This document shows positions 43,557-51,043 of a stretch of DNA of 64,000 nucleotides, piece after piece (position 1 is the first letter of the stretch; each line of letters begins with the position of its first letter). The translations under genes were made by a program, and so were the position numbers. This DNA comes from CAWAND01 sp963807065. Lineage in GTDB: Bacteria > Chloroflexota > Anaerolineae > Anaerolineales > E44-bin32. The notes below the pieces were generated by a model. It was not told the DNA's origin and did no database searches. It was given only the letters and a program-made list of their open reading frames with translations. The stretch lies in NCBI GenBank assembly GCA_963807065.1, contig CAWDZQ010000001.1, positions 124,001-188,000 on the forward strand, written 5' to 3'.

Positions 43557-44598
43557 GCGTCGCTTGGCGTTCGATCTCAGCCGGGACGATTGGTCCAACC
43601 TTGTGCGCGATTGGGACGAACCCGGCTTCCGGGCCGACCAGATCTGGACGGCGCTCTACCGAAACCTGGTATCTGAGGCATCCCGGATTACGACTTTGCC
43701 ATCTGCCCTTCGGGAAAGGCTGGCCGATCAATTCAGCTTCAGTTCTCTTCGCCCAACCGCCAGGCTGAAGTCATCGGACGGTGAAACGGACAAACTCCTG
43801 CTCGAGTCCCCGGATGGACGCTCCGTCGAGGCGGTGCTGATGCACTACAACACGCGGCGAACGGCCTGCATTTCGACGCAGGCAGGATGCGCCATGGGGT
43901 GCGTGTTTTGCGCCACCGGGCAGATGGGCTTCCAGCGCAACCTGACTTCAGGCGAGATCATCGAACAAGTGTTGGCCTTCGCTCGGATGCTTGCAGAGCA
44001 GGCTGATCGCCTGACGAATGTGGTGGTCATGGGCATGGGCGAGCCGATGCACAACTACGATGCCACGCTGGCCGCTTTGGACCAACTCAATCATCCCGAT
44101 GGATTCAACTTCGGGGCTCGACGCTTCACCGTTTCCACAGTGGGTCTTGTACCCAAGATCCGTCAGTTCACGACCGAAGGGCACCCCTACAACCTGGCTG
44201 TGTCCCTCCACGCCGCCACCGACGACCTGCGGGCCGAGCTGCTGCCCATTGCGCGCCATTATCCCTTGGACGTCTTGATCGACGCCTGCAGGGAGTACAC
44301 ACTCGCCTCTGGCAGACGGATCACGTTCGAATGGGCTCTGATCGAGGGGGTCAACGACACCCCCGATCAGGCCCGGGCCCTGGCTCGGCTCGTGACCGGG
44401 ATGTTGTGCCATGTCAATCTGATCCCCCTCAACCCCACCCGGGGCTATGCGGGCGGGCCGACGCCCCTCGAGCGGGCACGTGCCTTTCAAAGCATCCTTG
44501 AATCACGAGGCATACCGTGCACAATTCGTGTCCGCCGAGGCATCGACATCCAGGCAGGCTGTGGTCAGCTGGCAACCGAAAAACAAAACGCCCCTTAG
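43549..44598 (+). CDS. rlmN: RlmN, radical SAM 23S rRNA/tRNA adenine-C2 methyltransferase
   Basis: A protein of 349 residues. The radical SAM cluster is bound by CAMGCVFC (Cys-x3-Cys-x2-Cys). The SAM-binding GMGEPMHNYD and the catalytic Cys in the C-terminal RRGIDIQAGCGQLA are present. It methylates A2503 of 23S rRNA and A37 of some tRNAs. The ATG at 43549 overlaps the preceding stop by 8 bp and is chosen by family N-terminus length. Its last codons form one arm of the minus-strand terminator. Confidence 0.95.
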   Translation: MPERRLAFDLSRDDWSNLVRDWDEPGFRADQIWTALYRNLVSEASRITTLPSALRERLADQFSFSSLRPTARLKSSDGETDKLLLESPDGRSVEAVLMHYNTRRTACISTQAGCAMGCVFCATGQMGFQRNLTSGEIIEQVLAFARMLAEQADRLTNVVVMGMGEPMHNYDATLAALDQLNHPDGFNFGARRFTVSTVGLVPKIRQFTTEGHPYNLAVSLHAATDDLRAELLPIARHYPLDVLIDACREYTLASGRRITFEWALIEGVNDTPDQARALARLVTGMLCHVNLIPLNPTRGYAGGPTPLERARAFQSILESRGIPCTIRVRRGIDIQAGCGQLATEKQNAP

Positions 44599-44603
44599 GG
44601 GCG
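44583..44603 (-). terminator. Intrinsic terminator of the histidine kinase gene
   Basis: Reading on the minus strand, a stem CGCCCC/GGGGCG (44603-44598 with 44594-44589, three-base loop) is followed by TTTTGTTTTT. It overlaps the end of rlmN. Confidence 0.75.
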
Positions 44604-44648
44604 CTCCTCGGACTTGCCATCGGGGGCACATGGCCCGACCGGCGAAGC

Positions 44649-46049
44649 TCAGGCGGCGAACCCGGCCCGGTGAAGCCGCTCGGCGGCTTCCACGCTTAGC
44701 GGAACTATCACCCTCACTCGAGACCCCCGGCCGGGGGTCGATTCAATCTTGAGGATGCCATTGACTAGTTCGGCTCGTTCTCGAAGATTGATCATCCCCA
44801 TACTTCCACGCTTCTCGTAGTCGGCTTCCACTTCCCCGACGTCAAAGCCTCGCCCATCATCCGCCACCTCGACCACCATCATGTCCCCATCCCGAGTCAG
44901 GCGAAGCCAGATATGATCGGCGCGGGCATGCTTGCGGGCATTGTTGGCGGCTTCTTCGACGATAAAGAAAACAACACCCTGTTTCCCAACCTCCAGGTCC
45001 TTCACCGCCAATTCCTCGGCCTCCACCACGACCTTTTGGTCGTGGTTCTCCATCATCTTGTCCGCAAGGTGATGCAGAGCCGGAACAAGGCCCTCGGATT
45101 CAAGAACGAGGGGACGCAGAGTGAATAGCATTTGGCGCATCTCTTTGGTGGTTCGCCGAGCCAACTCTTCGATCTTATACAGCTCGTCCGCTGCTGCCTT
45201 CGGGTCCCGTTCAAGGAGACGGCGGGCAAAATTGACGCGCATCCCTATGGCACCGATGGATTGGGTCGGGCCGTCGTGCAGATCCCGCGCCAGCTTCTTC
45301 TGCGCCTCTTCTTGTATCTCGGAGATGCGTTCCTTCTCCTGCTCCAATTCGTGATACAGGCGCGCGTTCTGAAGGCCAATCATCGCCTGCTGCGCAGCCA
45401 GATCCATCAGCTCGATCCTGTCCGGGCGATCGAAAAAAGACGGTGTCGGATGAGCGAACAGAAGCACGCCATAGACATCCAGCCCGACGCCGAGGGGAAT
45501 GACCAGCGCCTGCCGCGTCGGCTGGAGGGCGGCGATGAACTGGAGCTCGGCGTCACGCGAGGGTTCGGAGCAAAGCCTTGCCTCGCATGCCGTGAGCGCA
45601 TCCCCAAGAACGCCACTTCGCCCCGGAAGCGTCACACGGTTGTCCGCCTGCGAGAGGCCTCGGGCGGCGGCAACATACAACTCGTCTTCATTGAATAGGA
45701 ACAGCGCACTGACGATGCGCTGACCGCCATTTCCAGGATCCGAGAGGGCTGCCGTGCCCAGGTCGATCACCATATCCAGCACGCGCTCGTAGTTGAGGGT
45801 CGCCGTCATGGCCGCCGTCTTGCGTAGAACCAATCGCAGCCGTGCCACTTCCTCTTGGAGGTGGGCCACGCGTTCCGCATCCGTCTTGCCCAAACCATCC
45901 GCGGCCCTCGGGTCGTCTTGGGGCGCGTCGAGCAGCGACCGGAACCAGCCGGCCATGGCCAAGGCGCCCATCGCCAACCCAGACTGGATCAGGAGGGTGA
46001 TGGCTTGCTGACTTGCGCCAATTTGGGTCAATCCGGAGCTCGGAATCAT
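44649..46049 (-). CDS. GAF-domain sensor histidine kinase of the NarX/DegS (HisKA_3) type
   Basis: A protein of 466 residues. One N-terminal hydrophobic stretch (residues 15-38) may anchor it. A GAF domain spans about residues 90-235 (SALFLFNEDELYVAAARG, QALVIPLGVGLDVYGVLLF). The HisKA_3 box is ARDLHDGPTQSIGAIGMRVN, carrying the phospho-His. HATPase_c has EEAANNARKHA and VADDGRGFD. A LuxR-type response regulator normally partners such kinases but is not adjacent. A promoter for it lies at 46080-46109. Confidence 0.9.
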   Translation of the reverse strand: MIPSSGLTQIGASQQAITLLIQSGLAMGALAMAGWFRSLLDAPQDDPRAADGLGKTDAERVAHLQEEVARLRLVLRKTAAMTATLNYERVLDMVIDLGTAALSDPGNGGQRIVSALFLFNEDELYVAAARGLSQADNRVTLPGRSGVLGDALTACEARLCSEPSRDAELQFIAALQPTRQALVIPLGVGLDVYGVLLFAHPTPSFFDRPDRIELMDLAAQQAMIGLQNARLYHELEQEKERISEIQEEAQKKLARDLHDGPTQSIGAIGMRVNFARRLLERDPKAAADELYKIEELARRTTKEMRQMLFTLRPLVLESEGLVPALHHLADKMMENHDQKVVVEAEELAVKDLEVGKQGVVFFIVEEAANNARKHARADHIWLRLTRDGDMMVVEVADDGRGFDVGEVEADYEKRGSMGMINLRERAELVNGILKIESTPGRGSRVRVIVPLSVEAAERLHRAGFAA

Positions 46050-46079
46050 CTTGGGTGTGATCTTCTTTTAGACTCGGTC

Positions 46080-46109
46080 ATTTTAACTTTAATCCGGTCG
46101 ATTGGGCAA
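46080..46109 (-). promoter_or_regulatory. Promoter of the histidine kinase gene
   Basis: On the minus strand, TTGCCC (46109-46104) and TAAAAT (46085-46080) are 18 bp apart, giving a leader of about 23 nt. Confidence 0.5.
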
Positions 46110-46310
46110 TCCATTCCCCGGAAAGGGTGGAGCATCTAAACTCCAGGCACACGCTAAGGGCCAAGGTTGGTCCAGCAATTCCATGGCTTTCTCCACGCGC
46201 TCTCAGTATGGCAGATCTCACCTCGCCATAACCTTACAGCCCGTTTACAGTCGTCGATTTTGAGCAGTTCGCCGCGGTAGCTGCCGGATTCTGGGCGGGG
46301 GTCTCCAGTC

Positions 46311-46339
46311 TTGTATTACGCATGGGGCGACGGTATCAT
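46311..46339 (+). promoter_or_regulatory. Promoter of rpe
   Basis: TTGTAT (46311-46316) and TATCAT (46334-46339) are separated by 17 bp. The ATG at 46347 lies 7 nt after the -10, at the expected transcription start, so the mRNA is predicted to be leaderless. Confidence 0.65.
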
Positions 46340-46346
46340 TGACCTG

Positions 46347-47036
46347 ATGACCCCACCTGCCCTTATATCGGCTTCTATCTTGGCGGCGGATTTTACCAAT
46401 CTGGGGGAAGCGATCCATGAAGCTGAGTCCGCCGGCGTCGATTGGATCCATCTCGACGTGATGGATGGTCACTTCGTCCCCAATCTGACCATGGGGCCGG
46501 CCATTGTCCGCGCATGCCGGCGCGCAACCAGTTTGCCGTTGGATGTTCACCTGATGATCGAACAGCCGGAGCGACTGGTTCCAGACTTCATTGAAGCCGG
46601 GGCCGATTCCCTGACCGTTCACGTTGAAGCCGGCCCTAACCTCCATCGGACGTTGTCACAGATCCAGGAGTCCGGCTGCCGGGCCGGGGTGGCCATCAAC
46701 CCTGGAACCCCTGCCGAGGCCCTTCGCACGGTCATCGGACAGGCGGATTTGGCGCTGGTGATGACCGTGGATCCAGGCTACGCCGGCCAATCCTTCATCG
46801 AGGCTTGTGTCGGGAAGGTAGACACCGTTCGCCGTCTGCGGGACGAGGTCGGAAGCCACGCGCTGATCCAAGTGGATGGTGGACTGAGTGAAACAACGGC
46901 CCCCAACGCGCTGCGTGCCGGGGCGCAGGTCTTCGTAGCCGCCAGCGCGATTTTCAAGCATCCCGACGGCATCAAAGTGGGCGTCGAGACCCTGCGAAGT
47001 TCCCTACAAGCCGCCGCGACCCAGGATCAGGGATGA
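46347..47036 (+). CDS. rpe: Ribulose-phosphate 3-epimerase
   Basis: A TIM-barrel enzyme of 229 residues. Conserved motifs: ISASILAADF, DWIHLDVMDGHFVPN (metal-binding His/Asp), DVHLMIEQPE, VMTVDPGYAGQSF, and the phosphate-binding end VDGGLSETTAPNALRAGAQVFVAASAIF. It interconverts ribulose-5-P and xylulose-5-P in the pentose phosphate pathway. The ATG at 46347 is chosen because the family N-terminus starts there and it coincides with the predicted transcription start. Confidence 0.95.
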   Translation: MTPPALISASILAADFTNLGEAIHEAESAGVDWIHLDVMDGHFVPNLTMGPAIVRACRRATSLPLDVHLMIEQPERLVPDFIEAGADSLTVHVEAGPNLHRTLSQIQESGCRAGVAINPGTPAEALRTVIGQADLALVMTVDPGYAGQSFIEACVGKVDTVRRLRDEVGSHALIQVDGGLSETTAPNALRAGAQVFVAASAIFKHPDGIKVGVETLRSSLQAAATQDQG

Positions 47037-47063
47037 AAACGGCCGCCGATTGCTCGGCGGCCG
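47037..47063 (-). terminator. Intrinsic terminator after rpmB
   Basis: On the minus strand, a 10-bp stem (47063-47054 with 47049-47040) is followed by TTTT. It lies between convergent rpmB and rpe. Confidence 0.75.
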
Positions 47064-47100
47064 AGGGCAACTCGTAGTGAGAGGACGAGTATCGTTGACG

Positions 47101-47280
47101 TCAGACCTTAGCCGTGCGTTTCAAGCACTTGCCGCACAGGATCTTTTGGACCTGGCGTCCGTTTTCCATGACTTTCACCTTGTGCAGGTTTGGCCGGAAG
47201 GTTCGCCGCGTCGCCCTCATAGAGAAGCTTCGATTATGACCGAAGGTGGTTATCTTACCGCAATGCTCACACTTTGCCAT
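47101..47280 (-). CDS. rpmB: 50S ribosomal protein L28, zinc-ribbon form
   Basis: A protein of 59 residues. Two Cys pairs (KCEHCGK at residues 3-9 and ILCGKCLKR near 48-56) form a zinc ribbon, so this is the C+ paralogue type. The core RRTFRPNLHKVKV and NRSFSMRATRRTF is typical L28. AGGAAAGG lies about 12 nt before the ATG. It is divergent from the asp23-fakA operon, as in Bacillus (rpmB beside yloU-yloV). It is essential for late 50S assembly in many bacteria. Confidence 0.95.
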   Translation of the reverse strand: MAKCEHCGKITTFGHNRSFSMRATRRTFRPNLHKVKVMENGRQVQKILCGKCLKRTAKV

Positions 47281-47387
47281 CGACCGAGAATCCTTTCCTC
47301 GATTGAGAATTCTTGCTCAAGCGGCGCTAATCTTACCACACATCACCCACCCCGTTCCTTCAGATCCCAAGCGAAAGCGTCCCTGTC

Positions 47388-47747
47388 ATGACTGCTGGTG
47401 AAGCAACCGCATTCGGTACCATCAGCATCTCGCCCCGCGCGATAGCAACCATCGCATGCCGGGCGGCGGCGCAGTCTTATGGCGTGGTAGGGATGGCTTC
47501 CAGGAACCTGATGACAGGTCTGGTGAACGTGCTTGCCGCCGATCCCACGTATGGCGTAGTGGTACGGGCCGAGCGCGAAAACATCGAGATCGATCTTTAC
47601 ATTGTGGTCGAGTACGGCACACGGATCGCCACCGTAGCTCACAGCGTAGCCAATGCCGTCAAGTACCAGGTGGAAACGGCTATTGGTATGCCAGTCGCCT
47701 CGGTTGGCGTTCACGTGCAGGATCTGCGCGTGAGCAACACCGACTAA
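47388..47747 (+). CDS. Asp23/Gls24 family (YloU-like) envelope stress protein
   Basis: A protein of 119 residues. It has the Asp23 domain (GTISISPRAIATIACRAAAQSYGVVGM ... IEIDLYIVVEYGTRIATVAHSVANAVKYQVE). There is no signal peptide. It is the first gene of the fakA operon and its stop is 9 bp from the fakA start. In Firmicutes the equivalent gene yloU also precedes fakA; the molecular function is unclear. Confidence 0.92.
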   Translation: MTAGEATAFGTISISPRAIATIACRAAAQSYGVVGMASRNLMTGLVNVLAADPTYGVVVRAERENIEIDLYIVVEYGTRIATVAHSVANAVKYQVETAIGMPVASVGVHVQDLRVSNTD

Positions 47748-47756
47748 GCTGACAGG

Positions 47757-49448
47757 ATGACCTCCTTGACCGAAGTTACCCCGCGATTGCAGCAGCGCCT
47801 GTCCGCACGCTACGCCTGTGTGGACGGCCATGCACTTCGCCAGGGCGTCGAAGCCGGCTACGCTTGGCTAAGAACCAACCATGAGGTGGTGAACAACTTA
47901 AATGTGTTCCCCGTCCCCGACGGAGATACCGGCACAAACATGATGCTGACCATGCAAGCCGCTTGGGCTGAGGTTCAAGCTCAGGAAGACGCGCCCCTGG
48001 GCACGATCGCCAAAGCCGTGGCCCATGGCGCCCTGATGGGCGCCCGCGGCAACTCAGGCGTGATTCTTTCTCAGCTCTGGAGAGGCTTCGCCCGCGCCAT
48101 CGATGACAAGGACGAAATCGATGTTGCCGGCGTCGTTAAAGCCCTGGCAGAGGCGCGCGATACCGCATACAAAGGGGTCGTCCGCCCGGTTGAGGGAACC
48201 ATTCTGACCGTGTCCAAGGACGTAGCCCTGGCGGCTGAACACGCCTTGGGTTCCGGTGCAACCTCAACCCTTGAGCTGTTGGAAAGGGTCGTCAATGCAG
48301 CCGACGAGTTGGTGGCCCGTACACCGGACCTGCTCCCCATCTTGAAGCAAGCCGGAGTCGTTGACTTGGGGGGCATGGGCCTGTTCTTAATCCTCGAGGG
48401 CATGCTCCGCTCCGCCTATGGGATGCCTCTGGATCAGGCCGAGCTGGCAACACAACCACTCCCCACCCTGGATTTCGAAGCCGCGCAGGAGTTTGCCGAG
48501 CCGGGGCAGGACTGGGAAGTCATCGTTGACTTCCGCCCCAAGGGCCAGTTGGACGTGGACGAGTTCTACAAGCGCCTTGAAGACATGGGGACATCGATTC
48601 AGGTGGGCGAAGGGGACGGGCTCTATCGAATGCACATTCACGTCCCCGATAACACCCAATACGATCCCATCGACTATGTGCGCGGGCTGGGCACCATCAC
48701 CAAGGTCGCCATCGAGAACCTGATGGACCAGATCAACCCGGCACCGGGGTCGCCAGATGGCATCGAGCTACACACCGAGAACGCCGCCCGCGGCAGCGTG
48801 GGGGTGGTTGTGGTCGCCCCGGGTCCCGGCATTGGACGCGTCTTCACCAGCCTGGGGGCAGCGGCCGTGATCGAAGGCGGCCAGACGATGAACCCGAGCA
48901 CCAAGCAGATCCTGTCCGCCATCGACCTCTTGGCCAGCGATGAAATCTTGATCCTGCCCAACAACAAGAACATCTTCATGGCGGCCAACCAAGCCGCCGA
49001 ATTGACAGTCAAGAAAGTGAAAGTCCTTCCGGCGCGGACCGTTCCCCAGGGAGTCTCGGCCATGCTTCGCCTGGACCGTCAGGCCGGGCTTGAGACCAAC
49101 TTCCAGGTCATGACCGAGGCACTAAGCGACAGCAAGACCGGCGAGATCACCGTGGCCACGCGCAGCGTTGAGATCGACGGCGTCCACACTGAGGAGGGTC
49201 AGCTCATCGGCCTGCTCGAAGGGGAGCTGGTGGTTTGCGGCGATGAACTTGGCCCGACCCTTCTTTCGTTGCTCGAAGCCGCCGACGTGCAACAGGCGGA
49301 GCTGATCACTCTCTACTTCGGCAAGGATCTCTCAGCCCAGGAGGCGAATGCCCTGGCAGACACGGTGAGACATCGCTGGCCCGGCCTCGAAGTCGAGCTC
49401 GTGGATGGCGGCCAACCCCACTACTTGTTCATCTTGTCGCTCGAATGA
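47757..49448 (+). CDS. fakA: Fatty acid kinase catalytic subunit (FakA/DAK2 family)
   Basis: A protein of 563 residues. The N-terminal DhaL-type kinase domain has NVFPVPDGDTGTNMMLTMQ (metal- and ATP-binding Asp residues), MGARGNSGVILSQLWRG and RDTAYKGVVRPVEGTILTVSKD. The middle and C-terminal DAK1-like domains (ILPNNKNIFMAA, LPARTVPQGVSAM) complete the FakA layout. FakA phosphorylates fatty acids held by FakB (DegV). The next gene, a DegV protein, overlaps it as ATGA, fitting this partnership. Confidence 0.93.
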   Translation: MTSLTEVTPRLQQRLSARYACVDGHALRQGVEAGYAWLRTNHEVVNNLNVFPVPDGDTGTNMMLTMQAAWAEVQAQEDAPLGTIAKAVAHGALMGARGNSGVILSQLWRGFARAIDDKDEIDVAGVVKALAEARDTAYKGVVRPVEGTILTVSKDVALAAEHALGSGATSTLELLERVVNAADELVARTPDLLPILKQAGVVDLGGMGLFLILEGMLRSAYGMPLDQAELATQPLPTLDFEAAQEFAEPGQDWEVIVDFRPKGQLDVDEFYKRLEDMGTSIQVGEGDGLYRMHIHVPDNTQYDPIDYVRGLGTITKVAIENLMDQINPAPGSPDGIELHTENAARGSVGVVVVAPGPGIGRVFTSLGAAAVIEGGQTMNPSTKQILSAIDLLASDEILILPNNKNIFMAANQAAELTVKKVKVLPARTVPQGVSAMLRLDRQAGLETNFQVMTEALSDSKTGEITVATRSVEIDGVHTEEGQLIGLLEGELVVCGDELGPTLLSLLEAADVQQAELITLYFGKDLSAQEANALADTVRHRWPGLEVELVDGGQPHYLFILSLE

Positions 49449-50333
49449 GAAACTCGCGGGTTCGCATCGTCACCGACTCCTCCGCCCGATTTCCCGACCC
49501 CAAGTTATGGGAACACTCCCTGCTCACACCGGTTGAATTCACCATCCGGCAATCCCAGGAAAGGCGCGCAGAGGTCCCCGGTTCAAGTATGGAGGCCTAC
49601 CGAGACCTCTTCATTGAGGACGGCGAGCCCACTGTGGCGGAGGATCCCGGGCTGGCTCGTTTTGTTCGAACGTATCAGAAGCTGCATCAAGACACGGACC
49701 AGATCATTTCCATTCACACGGCTTCTGCGGCCAGCCAGGCATACGCGCACGCCCTGATGGCTAGCGAGCAGCTCCTCGGCCGATGCGAAATTCAGGTCAT
49801 TGACTCCCAGACCATGTCTTTTGGGCTGGGTCTGCTGGCCCAAGCGGCCATCCTTGCCGCCGAAGCCGGCCAATCCTTCGAAGACATCGTTCGGGTCGTG
49901 CGCGGGATGATTCCTCGGCTCTACACGATCTTCTTCCTGGAGGACCTGTCCCATCTGCATCGGCATGGGCTCGTGACCCGATCGCAGGCCATTCTGGGAA
50001 ACATGCTGGGGGTGATTGCCTTCTTGACGATGGAAGACGGTCGATTGATCCCAATGGAGAAGGTTCGCTCCCGCCCGCGCGCTCGAGAAGCTGATCGAAT
50101 TCGTGGCTGAATTCTCCGATCTCGAGCATATCGCCGTCTTGCATGGCCTTCGCCACAACCAGGATGACCTCAATTGGCTTGAGGAAAGGCTCAATGCGCT
50201 CCACCCGGGCGTGCCGATCAGTCATGCCGACTATGGCCCGACGATGGGAACGCTGGTTGGAACGGACAGTCTGGGTGTGATCGTTCTGGAAAAGAACGGT
50301 CGGTACTCGGGGTCTGGCCAAATCCTGAGGTAA
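49445..50333 (+). CDS. DegV/FakB fatty-acid-binding protein, interrupted by an apparent frameshift
   Basis: Two adjacent frames together make a complete DegV protein of about 295 residues. The first frame (49445-50110) has the N-terminal VRIVTDSSARFPDPKLWEHSLLTPVEF and the domain to RLIPMEKVRSR, then a stop after an unlike tail. The second frame resumes with the expected LEKLIEF and EFSDLEHIAVLHG, ending at 50333. Removing one base in the CG-rich tract at 50071-50083 joins them. It follows fakA and would carry the acyl chain for FakA. A true pseudogene is less likely than a sequence error. Confidence 0.8.
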
Positions 50334-50470
50334 GCTGCCGCGCTCAGGCTCATTTTCCCGGACCCGGGCGCGCAAAGGCGCCCGATGGTATCATTGGCAC
50401 CCGCTAGGTACTCTCGCTGGCAATGGGCCGGTCACCTGACAAATGGAATCAATTGAAACAGCTACCCCAC

Positions 50471-51043
50471 ATGAATCCAGCCATTGACAAACTTGCCAAA
50501 TACATTGAACTCGAGTGCCAACGTGGGTTCGACAATAAGGCAGTGATGGGCGGCCTCAATCGAATGTTGGACCCCTGGCGTTCGGACGCGGAGGCCTCCG
50601 GCCTGGATCCGACCGTGATTGAAGCCGTGATGACCCGATTGAGAGACTACCCGGGTCTCACCGCCAAATCCAGGAAAGAGGCTCTCCAGGGACTTTGGGC
50701 CCGTTTGTCAAGGGAAGAAGACGATTTGGGAGCCTTCCCTGTGGCTTCGGAAGGGGACGAAGAGCCTGCAACGGCGTCTGAACCAGCCGATGACGAACCA
50801 GAGGCTCGATTCCGCCCAGGGCGACAACCTTCATCAACCACAACCTGCGGGATCACCTGCGAAAAAACCGAATCCTGCGGAACCTCGGGCAGACAGCGAA
50901 GACCAAGCTGGAACACCGGCAGCCATGGGCGCCCCACTGACCACGATCGCCGGCATTGGCCCCAAGTCGGCGAAGACCCTCCGAAAACTCGGCCTGGAAA
51001 CCCTGGGGGATCTCCTCTGGCATCTTCCCCGGCGCTACGATGA
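50471..51043 (+). CDS. N-terminal RecG extension in a separate frame (probable frameshift)
   Basis: The open frame runs from about 50423; the natural start is likely the ATG at 50471 (NPAIDKLAKYIELECQRG). Residues 1-90 are helical (KAVMGGLNRMLDPWRSDAEASG, AVMTRLRDYPGLTAK, ALQGLWARLS) and then acidic. This resembles the extra N-terminal region seen in some Chloroflexota RecG proteins (family recollection, unverified). From about 50810 the frame continues as Cys/Arg/His-rich nonsense over the recG frame, so the true protein probably shifts into recG between 50795 and 50830. Confidence 0.55.
   Translation: MNPAIDKLAKYIELECQRGFDNKAVMGGLNRMLDPWRSDAEASGLDPTVIEAVMTRLRDYPGLTAKSRKEALQGLWARLSREEDDLGAFPVASEGDEEPATASEPADDEPEARFRPGRQPSSTTTCGITCEKTESCGTSGRQRRPSWNTGSHGRPTDHDRRHWPQVGEDPPKTRPGNPGGSPLASSPALR

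Noticed and set aside
46110..46310. Possible small RNA or gene between the histidine kinase and rpe
   Set aside because: No stable terminator, promoter or conserved frame could be found apart from the two flanking promoters.
50103..50333. A separate 76-residue gene after degV
   Set aside because: It is the C-terminal part of DegV in another frame, not an independent gene.
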